Source: Alkalihalophilus pseudofirmus OF4
GTDB taxonomy: Bacteria > Bacillota > Bacilli > Bacillales > Bacillaceae_D
Reading direction: 5' to 3'
DNA: 64,000 nucleotides
Assembly: GCF_000005825.2 (NCBI RefSeq)
Contig: NC_013791.2
Coordinates: 1,922,001-1,986,000 of the forward strand
Position 1 is the first letter of the stretch. Each line of letters begins with the position of its first letter. Shown here piece after piece: positions 42,014-51,382 of this stretch. The notes beneath the pieces are model-generated. The model had not been told where the DNA came from. It saw nothing but the letters and a program-made list of their open reading frames with translations, and made no database searches. The translations under genes and the position numbers were made by a program.

Positions 42014-44431
42014 TTATTTTGTAAACTTCACTTTCTGTAAACGTAGAGCATTTAATACAACCGATACGGAACTAAACGCCATTGCAGCACCTGCAACCCA
42101 CGGAGCTAACAGGCCGACTGCAGCAATTGGGATGGCAGATGTGTTGTAAATAAAAGCAAAGAATAAGTTTTGCTTAATATTTTTCATCGTTTTGCGGCTC
42201 ATATGAATCGCATCTGCTACACTATTTAAATCGCCTCGCATAAGTGTGATATCTGCCGCTTCAATCGCAACATCTGTCCCTGTTCCAATGGCCATTCCAA
42301 TGTCAGCAACTGCAAGGGCAGGCGCGTCATTAATCCCGTCGCCAACCATCGCTACTTTCTTCCCTTGCTCTTGCAGCTTCTTAACCTCAGAACTTTTTTG
42401 TTCTGGAATGACTTCTGCTATGACGTGCGTGATCCCAACTTGGCTGGCAATAGCCTTGGCAGTACGTTCATTGTCACCGGTAAGCATAATCACTTCAAGC
42501 CCTAAATCATGCATTCTTTCAATTGCTTCTTTTGAGGTTTCTTTTACCGTATCAGCAACCGCGATAATCCCTGCAAATTGACCCTCCACAGCTATGAGCA
42601 TCGCCGTTTTCCCTTGGTTTTCTAGTTCTTCCATTAAAGAATCTGCGTTCTTCATAGGGACAGAATGTTGTTTCATTAAGTTTCTTGTTCCAGCTAAAAT
42701 CTCTTTATTATCGACAATAGCCCGGATTCCATAGCCTGGAATTGCCTCAAAGTCCGTTGAGTCATTTAGACTGATCCCTTTTTCTTTAATTCCTTTGACC
42801 ATTGCCTGAGCTAAAGGGTGCTCTGAATGTTTTTCGGCAGAGCCGACATAATATAAAACGTCTTCTTCAGTGAAGCCCTCAGCAATTTCTACATCCGTTA
42901 ATTCCGGCTGTCCTTTTGTGACGGTCCCCGTTTTATCTAAGACGACCGTTTGGATGTTCTGCGTATTTTCTAAGTGTTCGCCGCCTTTAAATAATAGTCC
43001 CATCTCAGCTGCACGGCCTGATCCCGCCATAATAGAAGTTGGAGTAGCTAGACCTAGTGCGCATGGGCAGGCAATAACTAAAATGGAAATCATCGGAATC
43101 AATGCTTGACGTAAATCTCCGGGCGCAACAATAAAATACCAAATAAGAAATGTAGCAATGGCAATAGCTACTACGACTGGAACAAAGATTCCTGACACTT
43201 TATCCACTAAACGCTGGATGTCAGCTTTAGATCCTTGCGCCTCTTCAACAACTTTTACGATTTGTGATAGAGCTGTATCTCTACCGACTTTTGTCGCCTT
43301 TACTTTAATCGATCCGTTCTTATTAATAGTCGCACCGATCACGGAATCTCCTATACTCTTATCAACCGGAATACTCTCACCTGTAATCATTGATTCGTCT
43401 ATGGCAGATCGGCCTTCGATCAACTCTCCATCAACTGGAACTTTTTCACCTGGCTTGATGATAACTACATCCCCCACAATGACTTCTTCTGCAGGAATTT
43501 CCACTTCTTCTCCGTTCCGGATGACCCGTGCTGTTTTGGCTTGAAGGCCAAGCAATTTTTGAATGGCTTGGCTTGTACGGCCTTTGGCACGAACTTCAAA
43601 CAGCTTACCTAGCACAATTAAGGTAATGATCACTGCAGCTGCTTCAAAGTAAAGCTCAGGCATCCCTTGACCTCCGGCTGCCATCCATTCCCACCCTAAA
43701 TAGATACTGTAAAAATAAGCTGCACTCGTTCCAAGCGCCACTAGCACATCCATATTGGCACTTTTGTTTTTTAGAGCTTGATAAGCACCCTTATAAAATT
43801 GAGCACCTACAATAAATTGAACGGGTGTTGCGAGTGCTAATTGCACCCATGGATTCATGAACATACCTGGCATATACAAAAACGCCGTCATTTCAAAATG
43901 AGTAACCATCGTCCATAAGAGCGGTAATGTTAGAATGGCTGAGAAGATAAACTTCCCGTATTGCTTTTCAATTTCTTTTTCTTTATGGTCGACCGTCTCC
44001 CTTGCATCTTGCTTGGGAATGAGTGTGAATCCTAATTTTTTAATTGTTTCTACCATTTCATTCGGGTTAATAGCCCGGTTATCATATTCAACGGAAAGAG
44101 TTTCTAATGCAAAGTTAACATTGGCAGATGAAACGCCCTCTAGTTTATTCATTCTTTTCTCAATCCGATTTGCACAAGCCGCACATGTCATTCCTGATAT
44201 ATCAAATTCAGTCTTGTCATGAATGACCTGATACCCTAGTTTCTCGATTTTTGCTTCGAACTCTTTCTTATCAACGACAGAAGGGTCATACTTAATTGTT
44301 GTTTTCTCAAGGGCAAAGTTTACGTTAGCTTCTTTTACCCCTTCGACTCTAGATAACCCTTTTTCTATTTTATTGGCACAGGCTGCACATGTCATGCCAG
44401 ATATAGTTAAGGAAACTTCTTTTTGTTCCAA
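42014..44431 (-). CDS. copA: Copper-exporting P1B-type ATPase CopA
   Basis: About 805 residues. Two N-terminal heavy-metal domains each have GMTCAACA (about 12-19 and 80-87). Eight membrane spans include the transport motif CPC (ACPCALGLATP). Other motifs are TGES, the phosphorylated DKTGTVT and GDGINDAPA. It exports Cu(I) from the cytoplasm. I chose the TTG at 44431 because AGGTGGG precedes it by 7 bases and the result aligns with the B. subtilis start (EQKE). The GTG at 44443 lies inside the operator region. copZ and csoR lie upstream. Confidence 0.95.
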   Translation of the reverse strand: MEQKEVSLTISGMTCAACANKIEKGLSRVEGVKEANVNFALEKTTIKYDPSVVDKKEFEAKIEKLGYQVIHDKTEFDISGMTCAACANRIEKRMNKLEGVSSANVNFALETLSVEYDNRAINPNEMVETIKKLGFTLIPKQDARETVDHKEKEIEKQYGKFIFSAILTLPLLWTMVTHFEMTAFLYMPGMFMNPWVQLALATPVQFIVGAQFYKGAYQALKNKSANMDVLVALGTSAAYFYSIYLGWEWMAAGGQGMPELYFEAAAVIITLIVLGKLFEVRAKGRTSQAIQKLLGLQAKTARVIRNGEEVEIPAEEVIVGDVVIIKPGEKVPVDGELIEGRSAIDESMITGESIPVDKSIGDSVIGATINKNGSIKVKATKVGRDTALSQIVKVVEEAQGSKADIQRLVDKVSGIFVPVVVAIAIATFLIWYFIVAPGDLRQALIPMISILVIACPCALGLATPTSIMAGSGRAAEMGLLFKGGEHLENTQNIQTVVLDKTGTVTKGQPELTDVEIAEGFTEEDVLYYVGSAEKHSEHPLAQAMVKGIKEKGISLNDSTDFEAIPGYGIRAIVDNKEILAGTRNLMKQHSVPMKNADSLMEELENQGKTAMLIAVEGQFAGIIAVADTVKETSKEAIERMHDLGLEVIMLTGDNERTAKAIASQVGITHVIAEVIPEQKSSEVKKLQEQGKKVAMVGDGINDAPALAVADIGMAIGTGTDVAIEAADITLMRGDLNSVADAIHMSRKTMKNIKQNLFFAFIYNTSAIPIAAVGLLAPWVAGAAMAFSSVSVVLNALRLQKVKFTK

Positions 44432-44450
44432 TGTAAATCCCACCTAACCT

Positions 44451-44470
44451 TATACCCAGTATAGGTATAT
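44451..44470. promoter_or_regulatory. CsoR-box-like site before copA
   Basis: TATACCCAGTATAGGTATAT has inverted TATACC/GGTATA halves, like the site before copZ. It lies within 20 bases of the copA start and suggests a second copper-regulated transcript or a degenerate operator copy. Confidence 0.6.
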
Positions 44471-44529
44471 TTTTTTGAAAAAATATCGTGCTTCACAAGT
44501 AAGCACGACATTTTCCTAAATAGGGATGC

Positions 44530-44739
44530 TTATGATACTACATCATATCCTTGGTCTTCGATTACTTCCTTGATCTTTCCAAGGTTTAATTCGTTTTCGT
44601 TATAAGATACTTCCACTTGACCTTTATCAAGGGCAACCTTTACAGATTCAACTCCTGATAATTCGCCAACACTTCCTTCTACTGAACTTACACAATGCCC
44701 GCAAGACATTCCTTTTACTGTGAGTGTTTCTTGTGCCAT
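44530..44739 (-). CDS. copZ: Copper chaperone CopZ
   Basis: 69 residues, one heavy-metal-associated fold with the Cu(I) site GMSCGHC (Cys13, Cys16) and the conserved Tyr near the C-terminus (QGYDVVS). It carries Cu(I) to the heavy-metal domains of CopA, encoded 99 bases downstream. Full length. Its promoter holds a strong CsoR-type palindrome. Confidence 0.95.
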   Translation of the reverse strand: MAQETLTVKGMSCGHCVSSVEGSVGELSGVESVKVALDKGQVEVSYNENELNLGKIKEVIEDQGYDVVS

Positions 44740-44783
44740 TTTGAACCCTCCAAGAAATAGTTTTTAATCACTTCAACCTCAAT

Positions 44784-44805
44784 ATACTATACTAGGGTAT
44801 AGTAT
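44784..44805. promoter_or_regulatory. CsoR operator before copZ
   Basis: A 22-base palindrome with ATACTATAC and GGTATAGTAT halves around the TAG centre, 45 bases before copZ. It resembles the CsoR site of the B. subtilis copZA promoter, with the GGG core. This is the clearest of the three sites. Confidence 0.8.
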
Positions 44806-44865
44806 TCAAGAAATAAATAAAAAGTAAAGTATTAATTGCTTTTTTACATCTAGTATGAAGGCTTA

Positions 44866-45144
44866 TTAGAGCATTTTCTTCATTACATCCATTAGTTCAT
44901 CAATTGCCTTTTCACCGTTATCATTTTTAATAGCATTGGCTACACAATGACGAGTATGGTCCTCGACAAGTCCTAAAGATACTTTATTTATAGCAGCTTG
45001 GATAGCTGAAATTTGAGTCAATACATCTACACAATAGCGATCATTTTCAATCATATTATGGATTCCTCTAACTTGTCCTTCTATTCGTTTCAATCGGTTT
45101 AGCATTTGCTGTTTATTCGGCTGGACTGTTTTTTTTGCTTCCAT
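44866..45144 (-). CDS. csoR: Copper-sensing repressor CsoR
   Basis: 92 residues from the second ATG at 45144, which has AAGGAGG 6 bases upstream. The first ATG is part of the Shine-Dalgarno region. The all-helical DUF156 fold starts NRLKRIEGQVRGI. The Cu(I) ligands Cys38, His63 and Cys67 show the same 25- and 4-residue spacing as B. subtilis CsoR, which supports a copper rather than nickel or formaldehyde sensor. It should repress copZ-copA until Cu(I) binds. Confidence 0.93.
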   Translation of the reverse strand: MEAKKTVQPNKQQMLNRLKRIEGQVRGIHNMIENDRYCVDVLTQISAIQAAINKVSLGLVEDHTRHCVANAIKNDNGEKAIDELMDVMKKML

Positions 45145-45156
45145 AACCATCCTCCT

Positions 45157-45173
45157 TATACGTATACCCCGTA
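45157..45173. promoter_or_regulatory. CsoR-box-like site before csoR
   Basis: TATACGTATACCCCGTA lies directly upstream of the csoR Shine-Dalgarno sequence. It contains the TATACCC half-site of the copZ operator and suggests autoregulation. Confidence 0.55.
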
Positions 45174-45311
45174 AGACTATCCTAACACAGCCTATTTAAA
45201 ATTTCTAATACATCCTCCCCGCTGCGTATTCATATACGAAGAACCACCCTGTTTTTACTTTTTAAAAAAATTCGTTGACACTAAGAAACTCAAGACTTAT
45301 AGTAAAATCAT

Positions 45312-45334
45312 AAATGATAGTGATAATTGTTTTC
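45312..45334. promoter_or_regulatory. Fur box before the siderophore ABC operon
   Basis: AATGATAGTGATAATTGTTTT matches the 7-1-7 Fur pattern (TGATAAT and inverted copy) with a few changes. It lies about 40 bases before the ATPase start, so the operon should be induced in iron-poor conditions. Confidence 0.75.
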
Positions 45335-45365
45335 AGTTAGATGGAGGGATTGGAGGCTACATAAA

Positions 45366-46214
45366 ATGACTCGTCTTTATACAGAAGATTTACGAATCGG
45401 TTACGGTGAGAATGTCATTGTAAAGAATTTAAGTATAAACATACCAGATGGCAAAATCACAACCATTATCGGTCCCAATGGCTGCGGAAAGTCGACGCTG
45501 CTTAAAGCGATTACGCGTGTGATTTCCTCGCAATCTGGCAACGTCATACTAGACAGCGAGAGTATTTTCACGAAGGATACGAAGGCTCTTGCCAAGCAAA
45601 TAGCGACCTTGCCGCAAACACCTGAGAGTGCAAGCGGATTAACGGTTGCAGAACTTGTTTCCTACGGTCGTTTCCCCTACCAGAAAGGATTTGGCCGTCT
45701 AAGTAAAAGAGATATCGAAGTCATTGACTGGGCTCTTAGTGTGACAGGAACGATGGAGTATAAATATCGTTCGGTAGATGCCTTATCAGGCGGACAGCGA
45801 CAGCGGGTCTGGATCGCGATGGCCCTTGCACAGGAGACTGAGATTATCTTTCTTGATGAACCTACCACTTACCTTGATATGGCTCATCAGCTTGAAGTGC
45901 TTGAGCTGTTGCAGAGGCTTAATCATGAAGAAGGCCGTACGATTGTGATGGTGCTTCATGACTTGAATCAAGCTGCACGATTCGCTGATCATATCATTGC
46001 GCTAAAAGACGGTGGCATCATTCAATCTGGTACATGTGAAGACGTCATTAAAAATGATGTTCTCAAGCAAGTGTTTGGAATTGATGCTGTCATCGGACGC
46101 GACCCGAATACGAACAAACCAATGTGTATCACTTACAATTTACTTAAAGGAGAAAACCACCATGAAAAAACAACTGCTCATTCCCTTTCTTATGCTCTTA
46201 GTGCTAGTTCTTAG
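45366..46214 (+). CDS. Iron-siderophore ABC transporter ATP-binding protein (FecE/FhuC type)
   Basis: 282 residues from the ATG at 45366 (GGAGG 9 bases upstream). An earlier in-frame TTG at 45327 has no RBS. Walker A GPNGCGKST, signature LSGGQRQRVW and Walker B IIFLDEPTT are intact. It powers the permease pair encoded downstream. The frame runs 53 bases into the binding-protein gene and adds about 17 residues (ENHHEKTTAHSLSYALSASS) beyond the usual family end, which suggests loss of an original stop. Confidence 0.92.
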   Translation: MTRLYTEDLRIGYGENVIVKNLSINIPDGKITTIIGPNGCGKSTLLKAITRVISSQSGNVILDSESIFTKDTKALAKQIATLPQTPESASGLTVAELVSYGRFPYQKGFGRLSKRDIEVIDWALSVTGTMEYKYRSVDALSGGQRQRVWIAMALAQETEIIFLDEPTTYLDMAHQLEVLELLQRLNHEEGRTIVMVLHDLNQAARFADHIIALKDGGIIQSGTCEDVIKNDVLKQVFGIDAVIGRDPNTNKPMCITYNLLKGENHHEKTTAHSLSYALSASS

Positions 46215-47097
46215 CGCTTGCGGCAGCACATCAGAAGACTCTGCTTCTTCAGCTGAAGAAGATACAAATACTGAAGAGACTGGTACAGTCACTTATCAGT
46301 CAGAAAACGGTCCGATTGAAGTTCCAGCTGATCCACAGCGTGTCGTTGTGTTATCTTCATTTAATGCAGGAAGCGTAATGGCTCTTGATGTCCCTATTGT
46401 CGGTGTTGATTCTTGGGCGAAAATGAACCCACGCTATGAGGAATATATTGGCGATGCAGCGGAAGTGACTGATGAGAGTTTAGAGCAAATTATTGAGCTT
46501 GACCCTGACCTCATTATTGCAGCACCAACAAACAACAACTTAGACAAACTGGGTGAAATTGCTCCAACTGTTACGTTTACGTACGGAGAGGTTGATTATT
46601 TAACACAGCATGTTGAAATTGGCAAGCTGTTAAATAAGGAAGAAGAAGCACAAGCTTGGGTGGATGACTTTAAAGAACGTGCTCATAAAGCAGGCCAAGA
46701 AGTGAAAGAAAAAATCGGAGAAGATGCGACGGTTACAGTTATAGAAAATTTTGATAAACAATTATATGTATTCGGAAATAACTGGGGCCGCGGTACGGAA
46801 ATTCTTTATCAAGAAATGAAGCTTGAGATGCCTGAAAAAGTTCAAGAAATGGCTCAAAACGAAGGCTACTATGCTCTTTCTGTTGAAGTATTGCCAGAAT
46901 ATGCTGGTGATTATATGATCGTCAGTTCAGATGGTGTAGATACGGCCTATCAGGAAACAGAAACGTATAAGAACATCCCAGCCGTTGCAAATGATCGTGT
47001 ATTTACAGCAAATGCATCTGAATTTTATTTTAATGACCCAATTACACTAGACTTCCAATTAGACTTTTTCACTGAAAGTTTTTTAAGCAGTAATTAA
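46162..47097 (+). CDS. Iron-siderophore-binding lipoprotein
   Basis: 311 residues from the ATG at 46162, after AAAGGAG. The frame is open further upstream but has no start there. The lipoprotein signal ends in LVLSAC (Cys20), followed by a Ser/Glu linker and the periplasmic-binding fold of the FecB/YfiY family (VVVLSSFNAGSVMALDVPIV, DLIIAAPTNNNLDKL, IVSSDGVDT). It captures ferric siderophore at the surface. A hairpin follows before the permeases. Confidence 0.92.
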   Translation: MKKQLLIPFLMLLVLVLSACGSTSEDSASSAEEDTNTEETGTVTYQSENGPIEVPADPQRVVVLSSFNAGSVMALDVPIVGVDSWAKMNPRYEEYIGDAAEVTDESLEQIIELDPDLIIAAPTNNNLDKLGEIAPTVTFTYGEVDYLTQHVEIGKLLNKEEEAQAWVDDFKERAHKAGQEVKEKIGEDATVTVIENFDKQLYVFGNNWGRGTEILYQEMKLEMPEKVQEMAQNEGYYALSVEVLPEYAGDYMIVSSDGVDTAYQETETYKNIPAVANDRVFTANASEFYFNDPITLDFQLDFFTESFLSSN

Positions 47098-47120
47098 TGG
47101 TTGTTTCAATGATTGATTTG

Positions 47121-47157
47121 GGAGGAATCTAAAGCGGATTCCTCCTCTTATTTTATT
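47121..47157 (+). terminator. Attenuator between binding-protein and permease genes
   Basis: GAGGAATC and GATTCCTC arms around TAAAGCG, followed by a TTATTTTATT run. It probably lets more binding-protein message than permease message accumulate. Confidence 0.8.
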
Positions 47158-47187
47158 CTATTATTTCAAAAGAAGAGTTGAGATCTG

Positions 47188-48198
47188 ATGGTACATACTA
47201 AACGATTAATTAAATCTAAATCCGTAGCATTTCTTGTAACTGCAGCAGTATTTATCGCCATTTTTATAAGCTCCGTCTTGTTTGGCGCAGCTGATGTGAC
47301 GATTCAGGATGTGCGGGCGGCTATGTTTACACGTGATTCTGGTGAGAAGCTGTCGATGCTTCGTGAAATCCGCTTCCCACGTGCAGTTGGTGCAATGGCT
47401 GTTGGAGCTGCTCTTGCGGTTTCAGGTGCGATTATTCAAGGGTTAACGAGAAACCCATTAGCTGATCCCGGTCTTTTAGGAATTACAGCAGGTGCGAATG
47501 TTGCGCTCGCTATTACAATCGCCTTTATCCCTGCCGCTAATTATTTCGGGATGATGATTGCCTGTTTTATTGGTGCAGCTGTCGGAACTCTTATGGTCCT
47601 TGGCATAGGCGCCTCCCGCCGCGGCGGGTTCTCCCCTTTTCGGATCGTTTTAGCCGGGGCTGCCGTAACTGCTTTTTTAACAGCCATCGCTGAAGGGATC
47701 GGGATCTATTTTAAGATTTCTAAAGACGTCTCAATGTGGACGGCAGGCGGGTTAATCGGTACGTCTTGGGGACAGCTGGAAATAGTTACGCCCTTTATTT
47801 TGGGGGGAATTTTAATTGCGGTCCTTCTGTCTAAGCAGCTGACAATTTTAAGCTTAAGTGAAGAAGTGGCTGTAGGGCTTGGCCAGCATACGACCAAAGT
47901 AAAAGTGATGCTTTTTATCGTGATTGTGATTCTCGCAGGGGCTGCAGTCGCACTTGTTGGTAATATGGCGTTTATCGGCCTCATGATCCCGCATATCGTT
48001 CGAGCAGTAGTTGGAACAGATTATCGCAATGTATTGCCGATGTCCGTCTTATTTGGTGCCGGTTTTATGCTTCTTGCTGATCTTGTTGGACGTACAATCA
48101 GTGCACCTTATGAAACCCCTGTTGCTGCAATTGTTGCAATCATTGGGCTTCCATTTTTTCTCTTTATTGTTCGAAAAGAAGGGAAGGCATTTTTATGA
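47188..48198 (+). CDS. Iron-siderophore ABC permease (FecCD family), first subunit
   Basis: 336 residues with about nine to ten membrane spans. The FecCD hallmarks are present: GAALAVSGAIIQGLTRNPLA near the N-terminus and FIGLMIPHIVRAVVGTDYR, the ATPase contact, near the C-terminus. It forms a heterodimeric channel with the next gene product, and its stop overlaps that start by 4 bases (ATGA). Confidence 0.93.
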   Translation: MVHTKRLIKSKSVAFLVTAAVFIAIFISSVLFGAADVTIQDVRAAMFTRDSGEKLSMLREIRFPRAVGAMAVGAALAVSGAIIQGLTRNPLADPGLLGITAGANVALAITIAFIPAANYFGMMIACFIGAAVGTLMVLGIGASRRGGFSPFRIVLAGAAVTAFLTAIAEGIGIYFKISKDVSMWTAGGLIGTSWGQLEIVTPFILGGILIAVLLSKQLTILSLSEEVAVGLGQHTTKVKVMLFIVIVILAGAAVALVGNMAFIGLMIPHIVRAVVGTDYRNVLPMSVLFGAGFMLLADLVGRTISAPYETPVAAIVAIIGLPFFLFIVRKEGKAFL

Positions 48199-49202
48199 TT
48201 CATCCAAATATTATCAAAAAACAGCGCATTATTTTAATTGTCTTAACGGTTCTAATCATACTTACAGCGGCCATCGGAGCAAGCATAGGCCCCTCTCCCC
48301 TCTCTTTTAACCGCATCCTCCCTACTCTGTTTGGTCAGGGAGAATTTAAAGAGGAATTTATCTTATTTTCTGTGAGGCTGCCTAGAATTGTTGTAACTCT
48401 TCTTGCAGGTATGGCCCTTGCTTTATCCGGCGCAATCTTACAAGGCATTACACGAAATGATTTGGCTGACCCGGGTATTATCGGCATTAATTCTGGAGCC
48501 GGCGTTGGAGTAGCTGTCTTTTATTTATTTTTCCCGGTTAGTAATGGCAGCTTTGTCTTTTTGCTCCCTCTGATCGCCTTTGCCTCTGCGCTCATAACAG
48601 CAATAGCGATCTACTTATTCGCTTATAATCGTACAACAGGCCTTGCTCCTGTGCGGTTAGTGTTAACGGGTGTAGGGTTTTCGATGGCTTTATCAGGTGT
48701 GATGATTTTACTCTTTTCTTCTGTTGATCCATTTAAAGTAGATTTTATTGCCCGGTGGATGGCAGGAAATGTGTGGGGGGCCGATTGGCCATTTATTTGG
48801 GCGATCCTGCCTTGGCTTGTTATTTTAATTCCTTTTACGCTGTATAAAGCAAACCGACTGAACATTCTCGGGCTTGGGGAGCCGGCTGCGATTGGAGTTG
48901 GCATCCGTGTTGAGCGTGAACGATTTGTACTGTTGATCACAGCCGTAGCTCTTGCTGCATCAGCTGTTTCAGTTACCGGAGGCATTGCTTTTATCGGGCT
49001 AATGGCACCTCATATGGCTAAGGCGTTAGTTGGGCCTCGAAACCAGCTCTATATTCCTGTCGCAATCCTGCTTGGCGGCTGGCTCTTAGTGTTAGCTGAT
49101 ACGGTTGGACGCAATCTTGTCGAACCGGACGGAATTCCAACAGGCATCATGGTCGCGTTAATCGGTGCTCCTTATTTTATGTATTTGTTGATGAGAAAAT
49201 AA
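48195..49202 (+). CDS. Iron-siderophore ABC permease (FecCD family), second subunit
   Basis: 335 residues, same fold as the first permease: GMALALSGAILQGITRNDLA, then FIGLMAPHMAKALVGPRNQL. It is translationally coupled to the first through ATGA. The operon (ATPase, lipoprotein, two permeases) is complete for siderophore import. The siderophore itself cannot be named. Confidence 0.93.
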   Translation: MIHPNIIKKQRIILIVLTVLIILTAAIGASIGPSPLSFNRILPTLFGQGEFKEEFILFSVRLPRIVVTLLAGMALALSGAILQGITRNDLADPGIIGINSGAGVGVAVFYLFFPVSNGSFVFLLPLIAFASALITAIAIYLFAYNRTTGLAPVRLVLTGVGFSMALSGVMILLFSSVDPFKVDFIARWMAGNVWGADWPFIWAILPWLVILIPFTLYKANRLNILGLGEPAAIGVGIRVERERFVLLITAVALAASAVSVTGGIAFIGLMAPHMAKALVGPRNQLYIPVAILLGGWLLVLADTVGRNLVEPDGIPTGIMVALIGAPYFMYLLMRK

Positions 49203-49349
49203 TAGATATTTATACGTTTACCTAATATAGCCCTAGTTATTTCATGGAGAGACAACCCTTGTTGAATAGTAAAAATTGAGATACAATATTTGAATCTATA
49301 AAGCAGGGATTGTATTAAATCTTAATCCCAGGAAAGGGTTGTATGAACG

Positions 49350-51092
49350 ATGGAGAAAACAGATTCTCTACACACATTATTACAAAATCAGGATCATACG
49401 GACTCCATCCAAGCCTACTACACTTACACTGAGCGTAAAAAATATTTAAATCATGCTTTCCAATTTGTAAGTTTTGCAATAAAGAATGATTATAAAGTTG
49501 TATGTATAGAAGATGACTCTCTTTATCAAGATTTACTTTCTCAATTATCACTAGTATACTCTGATGACTTGCTTAAAAATATTACCTTTTATGACAGCAG
49601 CGAATTTTATCTTGCCTCAAATGTATTTAAAGGAGAGGACCACTCTTCAAAACTATTAAATGTAATGAAACCCATAGTAAGCGATGGGCACCATCTCATG
49701 ATGTGGGGTCATATAAAATTTGCAAATGAAAAAGCCATTCTTCAACAACTCAAAAAGTTTAAAGATTATTGCGATCCATTTATTACAGAGCACCAAATAT
49801 CAACAGTGTGTGCGATGAATGGGTTTAACACCCCTGCCTATATTCAAACGGAATTATTAAAAACACATAAATATTTTATGACAGATGATGAAATTACTAA
49901 ATCAGGTATCTTTAAGATGGGGTATTATCACGTCGAAGAAGAGTTAGAGAAGAAACGTATACATATGATTGAACAACAGAACAGGCAACTCTCAATTGAT
50001 AATGAAAAATTGAGTAACGCGTATGAACTGCTTAGTAGACAAAAAAAGGAATATCGCAAACTATTAACTGAGTTACCCATTGCTACATTTATTACCAAAT
50101 CAGATTGTATAGTATATGCGAATGAAAAAGCTCTCATAGATTTAGAGCTCCCGAACTTTGAATTTATTCAAGATGTAAATGTATTTGAGATCATTCAATT
50201 TATTGATCATTCCATTAAAGAGCAATGGATACAAAGCCTTCAATCAAATCAAGATTTTCAACTGAAAGAAGTAGAACTAATCCTTTCTAATGGGCAGGTT
50301 AAAACGTTTGAGCTAAAGTCGATGCGTACTTGGTATCAAGGCGGCGAAGCCATTTTACATGTTCTAATTGATTTAACTCCATATAAAGTGTTAGAAAAAG
50401 AAATGATTCGTTCAGAAAAATTAAATATTGCCGGGCAGCTGGCGGCGGGGATTGCTCATGAAATTAAAAACCCCCTTACTGCTATCAAAGGCTTCTACAA
50501 ATTGTTTAAACTTAATATGGGGAAAGAATTCTATTATAAAATAATTGATGATGAACTTAATCGGATTGAACAAATCGCTAATGAATTCTTAGCTTTATCT
50601 AAACCTCATTCAAATGTATTTGAAGTTCACTCGATTTCAAAAATCATTCAAGAAGTGAAAACTTTACTAGAAACAGAAGCGATTCTTAAAGGAAATGAAA
50701 TTATAACGTCCTTACAGAAAAGTGACGAGCTTTTCATTTATTGCGAGGAAACAAAAATGAAACAAGTATTTGTTAACCTCATTAAGAATGCCATTGAAGC
50801 TACAACAAACGGACACATATTTATAACGACCAAACTACGAGGCGAGAATGTAGAAATCAGCATACAAGATCAAGGTTGCGGGATTTCAGAAACCACTTTA
50901 AAAAAAGTGGGAGAGCCTTTCTTTACAACGAAAGAAACAGGAACTGGCTTAGGTTTATTAATTTGCGATAAAATTATTGACACTCATAATGGTACTAGGA
51001 GCATTGAAAGTCAGGAAGGAGTAGGTACTAAGGTAACGATCCGTTTTCCGCGTGTTCCAAATCCCCTATCTCCCACTTCAGTTGAATCCTAA
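49350..51092 (+). CDS. MEDS-domain sensor histidine kinase, first of a tandem pair
   Basis: 580 residues, soluble. The N-terminal MEDS domain (about 15-170: YYTYTERKKYLNHAFQFVSF, MMWGHIKFAN, VCAMNGFNTP) precedes a coiled coil, a PAS domain (about 235-350: LLTELPIATFITKSDCIVYA), HisKA with GIAHEIKNPL (His370), and HATPase_c with an intact N box (NLIKNAIEA), DQGCGIS and TGTGLGL. H-box and ATPase resemble the KinA-KinE sporulation kinases. MEDS domains are sensors of unknown ligand. No response regulator is nearby, which again is typical of phosphorelay kinases. Confidence 0.85.
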   Translation: MEKTDSLHTLLQNQDHTDSIQAYYTYTERKKYLNHAFQFVSFAIKNDYKVVCIEDDSLYQDLLSQLSLVYSDDLLKNITFYDSSEFYLASNVFKGEDHSSKLLNVMKPIVSDGHHLMMWGHIKFANEKAILQQLKKFKDYCDPFITEHQISTVCAMNGFNTPAYIQTELLKTHKYFMTDDEITKSGIFKMGYYHVEEELEKKRIHMIEQQNRQLSIDNEKLSNAYELLSRQKKEYRKLLTELPIATFITKSDCIVYANEKALIDLELPNFEFIQDVNVFEIIQFIDHSIKEQWIQSLQSNQDFQLKEVELILSNGQVKTFELKSMRTWYQGGEAILHVLIDLTPYKVLEKEMIRSEKLNIAGQLAAGIAHEIKNPLTAIKGFYKLFKLNMGKEFYYKIIDDELNRIEQIANEFLALSKPHSNVFEVHSISKIIQEVKTLLETEAILKGNEIITSLQKSDELFIYCEETKMKQVFVNLIKNAIEATTNGHIFITTKLRGENVEISIQDQGCGISETTLKKVGEPFFTTKETGTGLGLLICDKIIDTHNGTRSIESQEGVGTKVTIRFPRVPNPLSPTSVES

Positions 51093-51104
51093 CCACTGCA
51101 GCTT

Positions 51105-51162
51105 TAAAAAGTAACCTATTGTGTAGACACTTACAAAAGTCTCCCTATAGGTTACTTTTTGT
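51105..51162 (+). terminator. Terminator of the first MEDS kinase gene
   Basis: AAAAAGTAACCTAT and ATAGGTTACTTTTT pair perfectly around a 26-base loop. It shows that the two tandem kinase genes have separate transcripts. Confidence 0.8.
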
Positions 51163-51339
51163 ATAATTAAATTACATTACGATAAAAACTTCGATAGAAT
51201 AATTATGCGGTTGAAGAAAATATTGAGTGTAAGTGTTTTATCATATTCATTGCCTGTTTCCATACATTCATATTTGTGAATTCTTACCATCATCAAAAGG
51301 ACTTTGATGCCTCGATGTGGAATAAGTAAGTAAGAACCG

Positions 51340-51346
51340 TGTCGAA
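51340..51346 (+). promoter_or_regulatory. Possible Spo0A box before the second MEDS kinase
   Basis: TGTCGAA, the exact core of the 0A box, lies 37 bases before the start codon. Seven-base matches arise by chance, so this is weak on its own. It gains some weight from the sporulation-type kinase behind it. Confidence 0.4.
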
Positions 51347-51382
51347 AAGAACTAGAAAGGAAAGGGTGGATTTACAATCGCT

